Positions 37,713 to 50,100 of a DNA stretch of 64,000 bases are shown here, one piece after another. Source of the DNA: Aralia elata (taxonomy: Eukaryota; Streptophyta; Magnoliopsida; Apiales; Araliaceae); NCBI GenBank assembly GCA_034770075.1, contig CM068382.1:10744685-10808684 (forward strand), read 5' to 3'. The position numbers and the translations under genes are program-made. The notes beneath the pieces are model-generated. The model did no database searches. It saw nothing but the letters and a program-made list of their open reading frames with translations, and was not told the DNA's origin. Numbering within the stretch: the first letter of the stretch is position 1; each line of letters opens with the position of its first letter.

Positions 37713-39972
37713 TTAGGCCTCAGCAAATCTGTGCAGACAAAATTACAACACAATCAGCTAGATGAAGCTATACAACAAACCAGCAGAAAATCATAAAACA
37801 AAACTTTATGACATATATAAAACAGACACAAGTTACTTTACCCCAGTTCAGAGAGCTTCAAGTGAGATTCTGCATAATCGGCAAAGAAAGCATCCTCATC
37901 CTAAAATGACCAAGGAAAGCATTCCATCAGCTATTGTCAAAATCTACATAACAGCTTTAAAATACGACAAAAACACTTAAAAATATACTGGTCCTCTATA
38001 AAACGTAGTTTTGAAAGATAACAAGTATACGAACCGCAGCATATTTCTCAACAAGAGGCCGGAAGACAGGGTCATCAAGAAGAGCCTTGTCAGTTGGCAA
38101 TTGCAGAAGCCCTTCCTTTTCCCCAGTCAAGAGTTCACTATCAAAGTCAAACAACAATTATGCAAGTTCAGTACAATAACCTTCAAACAGAATAGAATTT
38201 AAACATAAACAGGTGATAGGACTATTTAAAGGGCAGTTGACGACTCACGTAAAGTATGAATTATCAAAGATGAGAGGGTTGTTGGTCCAGGGTCCCTCAA
38301 ATCCAGAACGCTCCTTATGACACCTTCCCTGTAGAAAAGGTGCCAAATAACATCAAGTTTACAAATTACAAGAATGCATAATAGCATAACTAATTAAAAA
38401 GACAAATGTGCTAGACTGAAGAAAACACATACCAGGGTATGGCCACCAGAGAGAGCAACAATGTCCTTGTCAGATAGTCCCATTTGTTTGACGAACACCT
38501 CTCTCAAATGGTCATTTCCTGCAAAAGAATATGAACAGAGAGTTAGGAACATAACTTAAATGTGGAAGTTTTATCTCTTGTATAAAATTTACTTTCAAAG
38601 CAGCATTAAAATATAATGGAAAAGAACTATCAAACATACAGACCCAGAGTAGCATTAGGCAGGCGACCTTCCTTTGGTGGCTCATCTAAATCCTGTGAGG
38701 TAAAAGAGGTTCAATTAAAACCAAGCTTTAGACCAGATAAAGAAAAAAAAAACTGTGTACGACATCTATATTAAAACATACCAACAGGGGGATAATGAGA
38801 ATAAATAAAAAGCAATATTACTGACATGCTTTACAATTTAAAAGAAAAAAATCAAATTTAAAAGATAGGCGCCCACTACATACTGACAATTGGAAGTGAG
38901 TTGGTACCATGTTAAGCACAGTCTCGCACTATAAATATGGCTATAACAGTAGTTCATGCCATCAAGATTCTTAGTAATAGAAACGTAGTCAAAAGCAAAG
39001 GTAAAAATAATAGAAACGTCTGTACATGTAGAATAAGCTTGAATATAGGAGTCCAATTCCGAATGAATTGAGGGATTACCATAAGGGCAAGTGAATAATC
39101 AAGAATTGAACATATTCAACGCCTAACAATTAATTATTAAAACTAAATATACAATCCTTAAAGATGTAATATGCCGTACTGAAGCTTTGCAGCAAATTTC
39201 TAAGATTAGACACAAAAGGCTAATATAGTCAGAATCTTTTAACATGATCAATCAAATTAAAAACAAATATTAGTATGCAGTTATATAAGAGAAAGAGAAC
39301 ATTACAAACCTTCCTTCCTGGGTGGAAGGGAACATCAGGTCCTCCAGTAACCTGAACAGCAACAACTCCAGCCAACTGCATTCAATAAAAAGAAAGCACA
39401 TCAAATTAGCTCCAAATCAGGCATTTGAAACAACAACACTCCCAAAAACATGAACAAATGTTATAAAATCCCAGATGCATATATATACGCACACATATAT
39501 AGGGGGGAAGGCATTACCTGATAGAAGTCACCATAGGAGAGGATGGGGAACTGCTCCTTGATAGGCTCCAAAAGCCTGACAGCAATTTCAAGGCCATTGT
39601 TGGCAGCGTGAGCTTGCTCACCCTTATATCTCATTGTTCCAAAGGGACCCCCAGTCTTAGAGGCTTGGTCATAAGTACCAGCTGAGTGCCACCTGTTATA
39701 ACCCAAGACACCTTGGACAATCACTATCAGACACACCGATCTCCAAAATAATATCAATTTATCAGAAAATATTCACATATTATTCTAAGAATCTGTGAAA
39801 AGGTCACTATTCTGGATCTATATATACAAGTAAAGAGATAGAGAAAGACATACGCAATACGAAGCATCAGGGGAGCACAGATCTTCTCGGCGATTAACCC
39901 TCTAAGCTTCCTCCTGCATTTGTCAACAGCTGCCTTGTAGTCCTCGCTCACAACTGGGTAGCACTTTCCCAT
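37713..39972 (-). CDS. APX1: Cytosolic L-ascorbate peroxidase
   Basis: Haem peroxidase that reduces hydrogen peroxide with ascorbate in the cytosol (ascorbate-glutathione cycle). Coding exons: 39972-39854, 39692-39518, 39375-39310, 38692-38644, 38518-38433, 38328-38249, 38137-38035, 37900-37842, 37728-37713. They join in phase to 250 residues, the standard cytosolic APX length, so family numbering applies. Catalytic residues are Arg38, Trp41 and His42 (LRIAWHSAGT), proximal His163 (SGGHTLG), Trp179 (GPW) and Asp208 (PTDKALL). Arg172, at the ascorbate site, and Cys32 are present. There is no transit peptide or membrane tail (the end is KLSELGFAEA), so chloroplast and peroxisomal forms are excluded. 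The final coding exon has only 16 nt. Positions 106 (Gln) and 112 (Asp) carry Glu in the cytosolic APX sequences I remember; neither is catalytic. The symbol APX1 is by class, not proven orthology. Confidence 0.96.
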
Positions 39973-41112
39973 AGCTACAATTCTACAGCCAAATCAAACA
40001 TTATACATTATTAGTATACACATGTACTATATATATCTACAAAGTACAGACATACATTAATTCCAATGTATACATTTATACTATTTTAAAATGGGTAGGA
40101 GTTACTCTTAAGGGTATTTGGGTGCAAAGATCTGGTGTACTTAGCATTTTCTTTCAAACTTCAGGCATGTGAGACAAATTTTTTGCTCAAATGAGCAAGA
40201 ACATAAAAGTATACAGAATTGAGGTTAAAATAATTTTTATACAAATACATACAGAAGCAAACACAGATACATAGTAACATACATGTATACTTGTACAGTT
40301 GTACAGCCTCACAACTCCAAAGATTCATATCAATTATGAGCAAATAAAACACACGCATTAATCAAACAAGTATTTGCCAAATTTCTGCTCAAAATAAGCT
40401 GAGAACCGAAGAAGCCTAAAGACACAAATACCTTATTCATAAATGTCATTTGTGTATGTTTATATAGAGTTTAAAATTTTCGGATCAAATATGAATAGAT
40501 ATAATTTAAATACAATCAAACACAGTTAAGCTACATTATACATATATACAGTTATATTTCAAAATACTATCAGTGGAGCTAAAGTCAAAGTATGTACTAC
40601 ATGATCAATATTGAATTAGCAACAACAAAACATATACACAAATACTGTAGACATACAAACACATACAGAAGCAAATATAGATCAGTAAACATATTTTAAG
40701 ACTCAAAGCTTCAGAAATTCTGATCGAATGCGACTTAGAATTACACTGAAATCGACAAGATCCTGATGAAATTATAGATTACAGAGCACTACATAAGACA
40801 AAATCACCAATCGGCAGCAAAAATGAAACATTAATCAAAATTCTGATAAATGAAACATGTAAAATCAAAACACCAATAAACTATAAACCTAAGTTATGAT
40901 GAAATGAGAGTTTAAAGATGCATATGAACAGTTATACATACTTATAGAATCAGTGGATAGCTAAAATTAAAGCTTCTGAAAACACGATCAGCAACAAAAA
41001 TGTCGATTAAAATAGAGATCTAGAGTAGTATAGAACCTGAGAAATCAGAGAAATGGAACCTTGGAAACCGAGACTGAAGAGAGAAGAAATGTAGAAACCC
41101 TAGCAATGACTG
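39973..41112 (-). other. APX 5' UTR with leader intron
   Basis: A splice acceptor CTGTAG precedes AATTGTAGCT and the ATG. A donor CTCAG|GTTCTA at 41037/41036 would end the upstream leader exon (about 41037-41112). The inferred intron is 39983-41036, about 1.05 kb. Cytosolic APX genes of other plants also have an intron in the leader. The transcription start is estimated from the TATA box. Confidence 0.65.
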
Positions 41113-41139
41113 AGTGACCACGAGCAGACCACAAGCCGA

Positions 41140-41146
41140 ATTTATA
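41140..41146 (-). promoter_or_regulatory. TATA box of APX
   Basis: TATAAAT on the minus strand, about 30 bp upstream of the inferred start of the leader exon. Confidence 0.7.
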
Positions 41147-41175
41147 AGAGAGATATAAGGGGTTTGGAGGAGAGA

Positions 41176-41188
41176 GAAACTTCTAGAA
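41176..41188. promoter_or_regulatory. Heat-shock element of APX
   Basis: GAAACTTCTAGAA fits the perfect nGAAnnTTCnnGAAn consensus with three alternating units, about 30 bp upstream of the TATA box. A functional heat-shock element at a similar place is known in Arabidopsis APX1, so heat/oxidative induction through HSFs is likely. Confidence 0.8.
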
Positions 41189-41199
41189 ATTTATTCTGA

Positions 41200-42609
41200 G
41201 GCGTTGGATGGGGAAATCGTGCGGTTCATTTTTTATGGGAAGTGATGGTGGAAAATTCAAAAAGGAATTAAAGAAAGGATACATGAATCAGCCAGCTTTT
41301 TCTTTAAAATGACTAAAAACACCTTTCTGCTCAATTATTACATAATTATTCAGATATATCACTATAATAGTAGATATGGTGTATTTGGTCTACTACACCT
41401 AGTTCTCAATAAGACCATAATTGATTAAAGTCTTACGAGATTTGCAGTGATCGTATCGTTATTAGAAAATTTGCGGTTATGATTCAAATATTAAATTGTT
41501 CAAAATAATGTAATAGCAATTGATAAAATAATAGAGTATATAAAAAACATTTACTAATACCATTGTGAAATGATAAGATTGCACTAATAAGGAAAAAAAA
41601 TTATATGGCAATTAATTTCATAAAGAATTTGAATTCTAATTAACGTGAAATGCTAAGTAATAAGATATAATAATAGTGTGTGAGTCTCTGTTTATTCTCT
41701 TTTATCACATGTACATGTATTCACGTATATTGTTTTAATCTTTTTTATCACATATATTTACATATATTGGTATGAGTCTATGACAAATTTATGTTGATAA
41801 TAAATAATAATTAATGTGCATACATGAGATATATAAAAATTAAGAATGACACTACCTTGATTTATTCTATCTAATCGCTTAAAATTTCACATGAGGTGAA
41901 ATTCAATTTCGTCATAAATTTACCTACATAAAAATTATGTTCTTATTGACATTTTAATATCAACATAAATTCGTCTTCACTTATAACAACATTTACTTAA
42001 ATAATTTTGGAAACTATAATATTTTAGGCTGATGCTACAATCAACTAATTATGGTAATTGCATTAAAAATAAAAGGCAAAACTTATCATTCAATTTTTTA
42101 CTTATTTTTATAGGTATGCAATACATGTATCCTATTTTTAGTGTACAATGTTTTGTGTATAATTTATACACATAATATTATTCTTTTTAATTTGTTCATA
42201 TCTTATTTATTCACGTACGTCGATATCAAATATAGATATAAATTTGGCATCATATGTAACAAGACTATAACATAATATACTTATTTTTTTTAAGTTGTTG
42301 AGAATTACAATAAAGTTTTAGCGAGAAAATAATATATTTAATTAATCTTATCTTTGTATTATAAAACATATTAATGTAATTTATATATTTTTTAAAATTT
42401 TACAAGATTGATCATATGCTGTTATTATATATGAAAATAAAATAAATCTATATCAATATTAAATACAAAAATATGTAAAGAAGGGACCTATATAATACTA
42501 ATCTATTCTATTATTGTAATCACATTCATGTTCGCTATAAAGGTTATATCAATATAAAAAATTAATTAAATAAATAAATAAAATAAAAACATAAAATGGA
42601 GCTTGTCCA
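41200..42609. other. AT-rich intergenic DNA upstream of APX
   Basis: Very AT-rich, with no ORF of note and no recognised element. Confidence 0.6.
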
Positions 42610-43030
42610 ATGTTATTACAATTTCCAGGTAAACCGCCCGCACCGGATACGCCGAATATGAGGTTAGTAATGTCATTTAGAAAGAAAGTTTCGTTTTCTC
42701 CGTGTGAACGCGTCCACTAATCGAAGATTCCATTCGCGATCGGTTCTTACACCACCTGCAGTAGCACAAATCTTACATCACCAATGACTAGACCCAATGA
42801 AACTACACAGCATGTAAATGGCTCACGGTTTCTGACTTTGGTGATGCAATCACATGGGCTGTGAATCTAACTAAATGAAGCGCAGGTGAGAAACAATACT
42901 CCCGTACCATTTGTGACAACGACCTGAAGTTAAACAAAAACCTGCCACGTGGATTACACTTTTGACTTCTACAAAAGAGAACGAGAACGAGAACGAGATA
43001 GAAAATGACAACTACGGCCGTCCGTTGACA
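42610..43030. promoter_or_regulatory. GC-richer island with a palindromic G-box
   Basis: About 420 bp of clearly higher GC content in an AT-rich desert. It contains CCACGTGG (42945-42952) and a short GAGAAC-type hexamer repeat at about 42970-42995. No ORF or RNA gene is evident. It could be a distal regulatory region (1.8 kb upstream of APX), the promoter of an unrecognised transcript, or a remnant of other DNA. Confidence 0.35.
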
Positions 43031-43125
43031 AAGCTGGCACCCAAAATTTTAAACTTTTAGTATTTAATAATAATTAGTTTATAAAATTTGTATTTTTGTC
43101 ATTTTAAATCAATATTTAAAAGTTA

Positions 43126-43379
43126 CTTCATCTGTTTTAAAATTAGAGATACAATTTAATTTTTAAGATCAAAGACAGTATATTAAACTTCAAATTATTG
43201 TAAATTTATTTAATTTTAATTAATACAATTATTATAATTTTATAGTATATACCAAAAAATATTAATTACAAAATTTATTTCATTTTAAACTTTAATGAGT
43301 CATACTAATTTTAAATTTTAATATGTCATAGTTTGACCTTAAAAGTCAAATTACATTTCTAATTTTGAAATAGAGGGAA
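43126..43379. mobile_element. Stowaway-like MITE, second family
   Basis: The left end is CTTCATCTGTTTTAAAATTA and the right end is AATTTTGAAATAGAGGGAA, imperfect inverted repeats flanked by TA. The internal AAGTCAAATTACA-type subterminal sequence mirrors the left side. Confidence 0.6.
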
Positions 43380-43719
43380 TAAATAATTGTGTTTACCCTG
43401 AAATAAACTTTATAAAGTAATTTACAAATAACCGCCTATGGTTTACTCAAAATTACTTATAACCACCTGTAGTTTAAAAGTGAACTTTCGACTACACATA
43501 ATTTCAAAAACATAACATCTTCTCACCGCACTAGTAACGGCGTTAATAAAAATAAACGATTGGTGTGTAAGTACTTTGTTACCCCTCTATATATATGCAT
43601 AGATATTAAGATGGTAGAACACACTTCATTAAAAAATCACCTGCAAAACAATTACAAACAAACAATTAAACACACTAAAGCAATATATAACGCGATTTAA
43701 TTATATTAATATTAGTGGA

Positions 43720-45000
43720 GTAATATTAGTAAATTATAGTTGATTCATTCATAACTAATTGTCATAACTAAATTAAAAGTTATTAAAACATGAGTTTCAT
43801 AATTTTATTTCAAGCAAATTTTGACAATACAAACACTAATATAGTATTTCATTACAAACTTAAATAAAATTAAAATAATTATTTTTACATAATTATAACT
43901 AAATAAATTTACAATAATTCATTCAAATATTTAGTTTAATAATTGATTAAAAAAACCTATAATATATAATTCAATCACAATTATGTTTAATAAATATTTA
44001 ACTATTTAATAGTTACAACTATGTTATTCGAATTCACAATTAATTTTTTTCTAATGATTAATATAATAAATTATTATTCATATCGTCTATGCGCCGCACG
44101 GGTTGGTAAGCTCGTATAATTAAAAGAACAAACTTGGTTTCACAAATTTTTGGTTCAACTTTTTCTTTCTTATTTAAATTACTATAAGTACTATCTAAAT
44201 TTCAAACAATTAAATAATTTCCAAATTTGTAAAGAATTAAAAAAAAACCTAACCCATTATGAAAAAGAAAAGTGTCTTTTGTTTTTATATCCCTTATAGG
44301 AAAATAATGATCTTTTAAAAGAATTTTTATTTTTATATCTAACAATTTTATTATAAGGTTTTTCTATCACAATTTTATGTGAGATAATATATTTTAGCAA
44401 CTTTTATGTAGGATAATGTTATTAAGATAATGAAAAATCTCTTAATAGATCATGTGAATTGATTATATTAGTATTAGTCACAAATTTTATTATTAAATTA
44501 ATATTTTAAACAAATTAAATTTGTAAAACTTAATTTTTGTTAAATCACATGATTAATTTTATTAATAATAAATCTAAATTTTAGTAATAGTTGTAAATTA
44601 GTTAAAAAATATAGTGAATTCATTACTAAATAGCTAATTGTCATAACTAAATTAAATTTATTAAACCTTAAGTTTCATAATTCTATTTAGATTATAATTT
44701 CAACTAATTCATTCAATTTTAATTATTTTTTCATAATCATAACTAAAAAATTTACATTTTATTAAAAATGATTAGCTTAATAATTGGTCGAAGGAACCTA
44801 TAATATATAATTTAACAATTTATTAATTAAATAAATATTTAATAATTTTAAAAACTATCATTATCTTCTCAAAATTTTAATTAAATATTTATCCTACATT
44901 CAATTAATTATCATAATACACCATTATTCATATCATAATAAACCATTATCCATGTTGCCCGATAATTTGCACATGATTGGTGAGCTTGTTTAAATAATAA
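43720..45000. repeat. Two diverged copies of an AT-rich repeat
   Basis: The blocks at about 43725-44060 and 44580-44900 share phrases in the same order: CTAATTGTCATAACTAAATTA, CCTATAATATATAATT and others. Copy 1 is followed by GCGCCGCACGGGTTGGTAAG (about 44092) and copy 2 by a related but eroded end. This suggests two units of one non-autonomous element; the class is unknown, possibly Helitron-like. Confidence 0.5.
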
Positions 45001-45148
45001 TATAGGCAACTTCATTACATATATGAGCAAAGTTAACAAATTTTCTCTATTTATTTCCTAACCTGTGTTTGATGAAGACATGATGATCTTTATAAAAATA
45101 ATCAAAAAATTTGTTTAATAAGTTAACAAACACAAATAAAAAATAATA

Positions 45149-45405
45149 CTACCTCTGCTCCAAATTATATGATAATTATTGACTTTTAAAAGTCAATTTA
45201 TGATATTTTTAAACTCAAAATTGAGATAGTTCAATTAAAATTATTAAAAAATAAATCTCATAATGAGTAGTACATGTTAGATAGTTTACAAATTTCATCG
45301 TTATATCAATTAAAATTAAAAGAATTCAATTCAATTTTGAATTTGAATATATTTTAGTTTAACTTTAAAAAATCAATAATATTCTTAATTTTGGAACGGA
45401 TGGAG
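45149..45405. mobile_element. Stowaway-like MITE, third variant
   Basis: The left end is CTACCTCTGCTCCAAATTAT and the right end is AATTTTGGAACGGATGGAG, inverted and followed by TA. Subterminal ATTGACTTTTAAAAGTCAAT sits at the left and a partial counterpart at the right. Confidence 0.65.
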
Positions 45406-47199
45406 TAAATAGAATTAAATAGCATTTACCGTGGAGATAAAAAAATTTAAACTATTTTGGTGTGATTTTTCTAAGCAGTGAATTAGGAACTAAAATCAAA
45501 GGTTTATATAGGATAATTTGGGAACAAAAATAATATTTTAAAGAAGAATAAAGACATTTTAAAGAAGAATATAGGCATTGAAGCTAAACTCACTTACTTC
45601 TAAGCAAGTGGAATACACTATCGGTTAATTTAGATGAATTTGAGTTAGTTTGCTATATTTATGAAATCACAAATAGTTAAAAGTTCACTTTTAAATTATA
45701 AGTGGTTATAAATAATTTTGAATCAATTACATGTGCTTATTTACAATTTACTCAAATTTATATTATTTTAGTCTTACAGTAAAGCACAATGAGTGAAATG
45801 TAAAGTGCATTAATTCTCAATGAAAAATTAATTATGTCATTATTAGTTGAGGAAGAAAGTAGGATATTTTTAAATTGGCACCTACTTTTCCTTTCTACTA
45901 CTTTATAGGCTGTATTTGCATTATAAAATAATTTCGATGATATTAAGGTATATTCCATTTAGGCTTAAAGGGATGTAAGGACAACTTTCAACTACCAAAT
46001 AATAAAATAAATAAAAATGTGTGACTTAAAGGAGTTGTTCTTTTCACATTTCCTGAATATTTACGAGATTTTTAAATGCAAAACTCTTATAAAAGGAAAA
46101 AATATTATATTTTTTAAGATTTATCAATGAGTATTATGACCTTGATTTGATCTATTCCAATATAATTTATTGGATCAAAATTTCAACTCATTTATTTTTT
46201 AATTTGTAATAATTTAGTTTATTGGATCAATTTTTAAATGGACCAAATTATAGATTTGATTTAATTTGACTCACTAATTCATCAAAATTAAAATCTAAAT
46301 TCTATTATTAAACTATACCCATCGACATGGAAATAAATTGGCATGGAAGTGAATCTGATATGAGACGTCCTTGGATGGGTTTCTTCCAGAAAGTCGACGG
46401 AAAATCATGGGAGACAAACGACCAAACTATATACTGTAGTCCTTTTCATTTTTTTAATATATAAACTATTTTTAGATAATTAGTTTTTCTCCTTCTTCAG
46501 TGTCTTATTAATTATGCTCCATTATTAAAGAAAAAAAAATCGGATTATAGGAGCCAAGTGTTTATTATTTATAGCAAATCAATTTATATATAGCAGCAGA
46601 CCAATTTTTTTCAAAAATTTAAACCATTAGGAATGAAATTGTTCTTGTTGATTCCTAAATAGGAACTTGTGCTTATTTGGGAAATAAAGAAAGGAATTTC
46701 TTTGTAGAAAATATTCAAATTAAGGTCATGTAATGTTCCCGAGTATAACTATGTCATGTAATGATAGTTTATTTTAACTGTTTCAACTTGGGTAAAATGT
46801 TTATATAAATCTTGATTTACTTTTAAGTGAATTTATATCGATATGTTGTCTTTATGCTAAATGAAATTCATAGAGAGAGTGATTTTTGACATGAAAAAAA
46901 ATGAAATTTAGAAACTGAAAAAAATTAGTGACAGAAAATTCAAAAAAATTAAAGTGAGAAAGTAAAAAGCTTAGTGAAATTAAGTGATATCATTTCATAA
47001 GTTAATAGTATAATTTTATAAATAATAACATTTTATAAATTAATATAGTTGTGCAAATAATTAATTTTTTTTTGAAATGGATTGACTTAGATCAAGATCT
47101 GTATTATTGGATCAAGTGAATAATGGGGCAAATCAATTATTCATTACATAATGACTCACGTTAGTGAATAGTGATCCATTACTTTTTCTGCTCCTATAT
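45406..47199. other. AT-rich intergenic DNA
   Basis: No gene, RNA or well-bounded element recognised. Confidence 0.55.
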
Positions 47200-50100
47200 A
47201 ATGTTAGAATTAATTTAGCTAGAACTAAAACTCTTTTTATGGTCCTACAAAATTTAATATTAATTTATTATTCTGCAACAATTTTATTTTTTATAAGAGT
47301 CTTTTAGTTACTTACTCATATAATAAATTTTAACTTAAAAATCATATTTGAGATTTTAGTTTAAGTTTCTACTCAATTTTAATCCCTAAATGACTATATA
47401 TTAGAAATATTATGAGTACACAATAATTAATATAAAGTTATACTTTAATATATATATATATATTATTAATTACTACTTTAGTTACCAATTCTATTATATA
47501 CAGGAGACCTTTAGTTAATTAATCTTACAAAACAATTCTAACTTATATATTAGTTATTAAAATTTAGTAACTACCTTTTAAAACTAAAATCATAATGACA
47601 ACTCATTATTTACAACAATTATATTCCTAAATAATTATATATAAAAATATAAGAAAAATATTATGAGTAAATAATAATTAATATAAAAAATTATAATGTA
47701 TATTACAAAATATATTAATGATTAAAATTTAGTAAACAATTTTATTTTATATAGGAGACCTTAAGTTAATTAATATTAAAAAAATCAGACTTATATATTA
47801 CTAATTAAAAATTTAATTACCTTTTAAAATTAAAATCATGATAGTAACTTATTATTTTACGATAATTTTATTTTTTATAAAATTTATTTAGTAATTAATT
47901 ATACAATATAGTATGATTAAACACTATGTTTAGACTTTTAGGTTTCCACTCAACTTTAAACTCTAACTAAAAATGCATGTATAAATACAAATTACTGATT
48001 ATAAAAACTAAATATTAAATTTTGAAACTATATAAAAACTTAATATTAAATTAAAAATAACAAAAAAATCATATTAGTAACACTCAATTATGAGTATTCA
48101 AAAAATGTATGTGATCTGTAGTCGTTCATTTTTTAAGCAAAATAAATAGTAGTAAGTCAAATTAAAATTCAAAAAATATATTTTATAATCGCTATATAAA
48201 ATAAATTAAATATTAAAAATAATTTTATTACAAAAATAATCGACAAAACTTGGTTTTTTGGTGTTCGTCTTTGGTCTTTGGTATAGGCCTAGAATTTAAA
48301 TAGAAGTAAAATATTTTTTATACTCTTATATAGTGCTGAGGCCTGAGAGTAATTTAACTAAAACTAAAACTCTCTTTATGGCCCTACAACCTTTAATATT
48401 AACTTATTATTATGCAATAATTTTTTTATTTTTTATTTTTTTGTATAAGAGTCCTTTATTTACTTACTCATATAATAAATTTTAACTTAAAAATCATATT
48501 TACGATTTTAGTTTAAGTTTCTACTCAACTTTAGTCTCTAAATGATTATATATGAAAAATATTATGAGTACATATAATAATTAATATCAAAATTCTATTA
48601 TATATATAAATATTGTTAGGTCTGAATATGCAATAATTAATCTAGAAGGATTGTTGAATAGATTAATTTATTTTTTTAGAAATCTTGACATTTTTAAAAT
48701 TTAACTATATTTCCCTAAATGATTTTTTGTTAAAAATATTTATTTAAATATTTTAGTGAATCAAAAGTAAAGAGATAAAGATAAAGAGATACCAAACAGA
48801 GAATACAACCATATATCATAGTTCACTATATATATCTCTACCAGATATACATAACTAGTCCAGTCTTCAAACTCTTCTCAAGGATTTGAGATTTTTCACT
48901 ATAAAAATAGTTTAGCTCCTTAACTTAGGTGGAGAAACCTTTACAAATCTGATTCTGTCTTAGAATTACTATCCCATAGTATTTTTCAAGAATTACACAT
49001 TTCCTTTCCAAAACTTCTTGTATTCCTTCTTCAGCTAGTCTTGGAATTTGATATTTTTTCTCTTCCTCACTCACTTAAAAACTCAAAACCTTTGGCCTTT
49101 TTTTTTAAGATCTTGGTTTAGAAACAAGAATCACTTAATTCCCCACACATTAGAAGAACACTCAGTTCTACCCCTTTTGTTAAAAGAATTGTTATCTTTA
49201 ATTGAATGCTTCTTTAATTAAATAGATGGATAACAGTTTAAGTTCACGTATGTCAAAGATTGCAAGATATAAATAATGACAGTTTAAGAATTAATTCTTG
49301 CAAAATGACAGTTAAACTAATGATCACAAATACTATGACAGTTTATTTATATGGATCAGTTTGGTTTATATAGAACACTTTTATAAAGTGAGATTAACTC
49401 TTTAAATAAAGGTCAATCTACCACACTTTATAAATCAAGTGTCTATAAATTTTTCTTATCATTCTCAAATAGAGAACTATATACGAATCGTCTTTCTATA
49501 CACAAAAAAATAATTTTTTTCCCTATAAGAATTATAATGATAAACTAGTTATCCATTCTTGATAAAAGTTGCCTTATATCATTTTACTAGAAATGACTAC
49601 AGTTTACGACTTTCAAGTCGGCCTAACCGGTAAGTTAAGTCATTATACGATCTGAGAATTCACTCTACGTTTCTACATTAAAAATCAGAACGACCAAAAT
49701 TGTAGAGTCATATAGCAGAACTACTATATGACTCTACAATTTTAGGTAAATGCAGTCACGATTTGCACACCGTGCAATGATGTGATGGTGATTATAAATA
49801 TTAACGTGTTAGACCAATATTCGCACTTAGGTGCAATTCAAAGAAATGTTCGTTAATCGAACTGTTTAATATACTAAGTCCTAGAAATCAAGAACTTTGT
49901 GAGAAATAGGTTAATGTTAATTGTTTTTAAATATGGTGATAGTGATGATGATATTAGCAATGGTAGATGATAAGGAATTTATATTATTCATGTTTATTCG
50001 CATTACTTCACAATTATTGTTCAATTGTTGAAGATTTCAGTCAGATGTTATTCTACTTCTATGATGTTATTTGTTCAACTGCTTATACTTGCTGAGCAAT

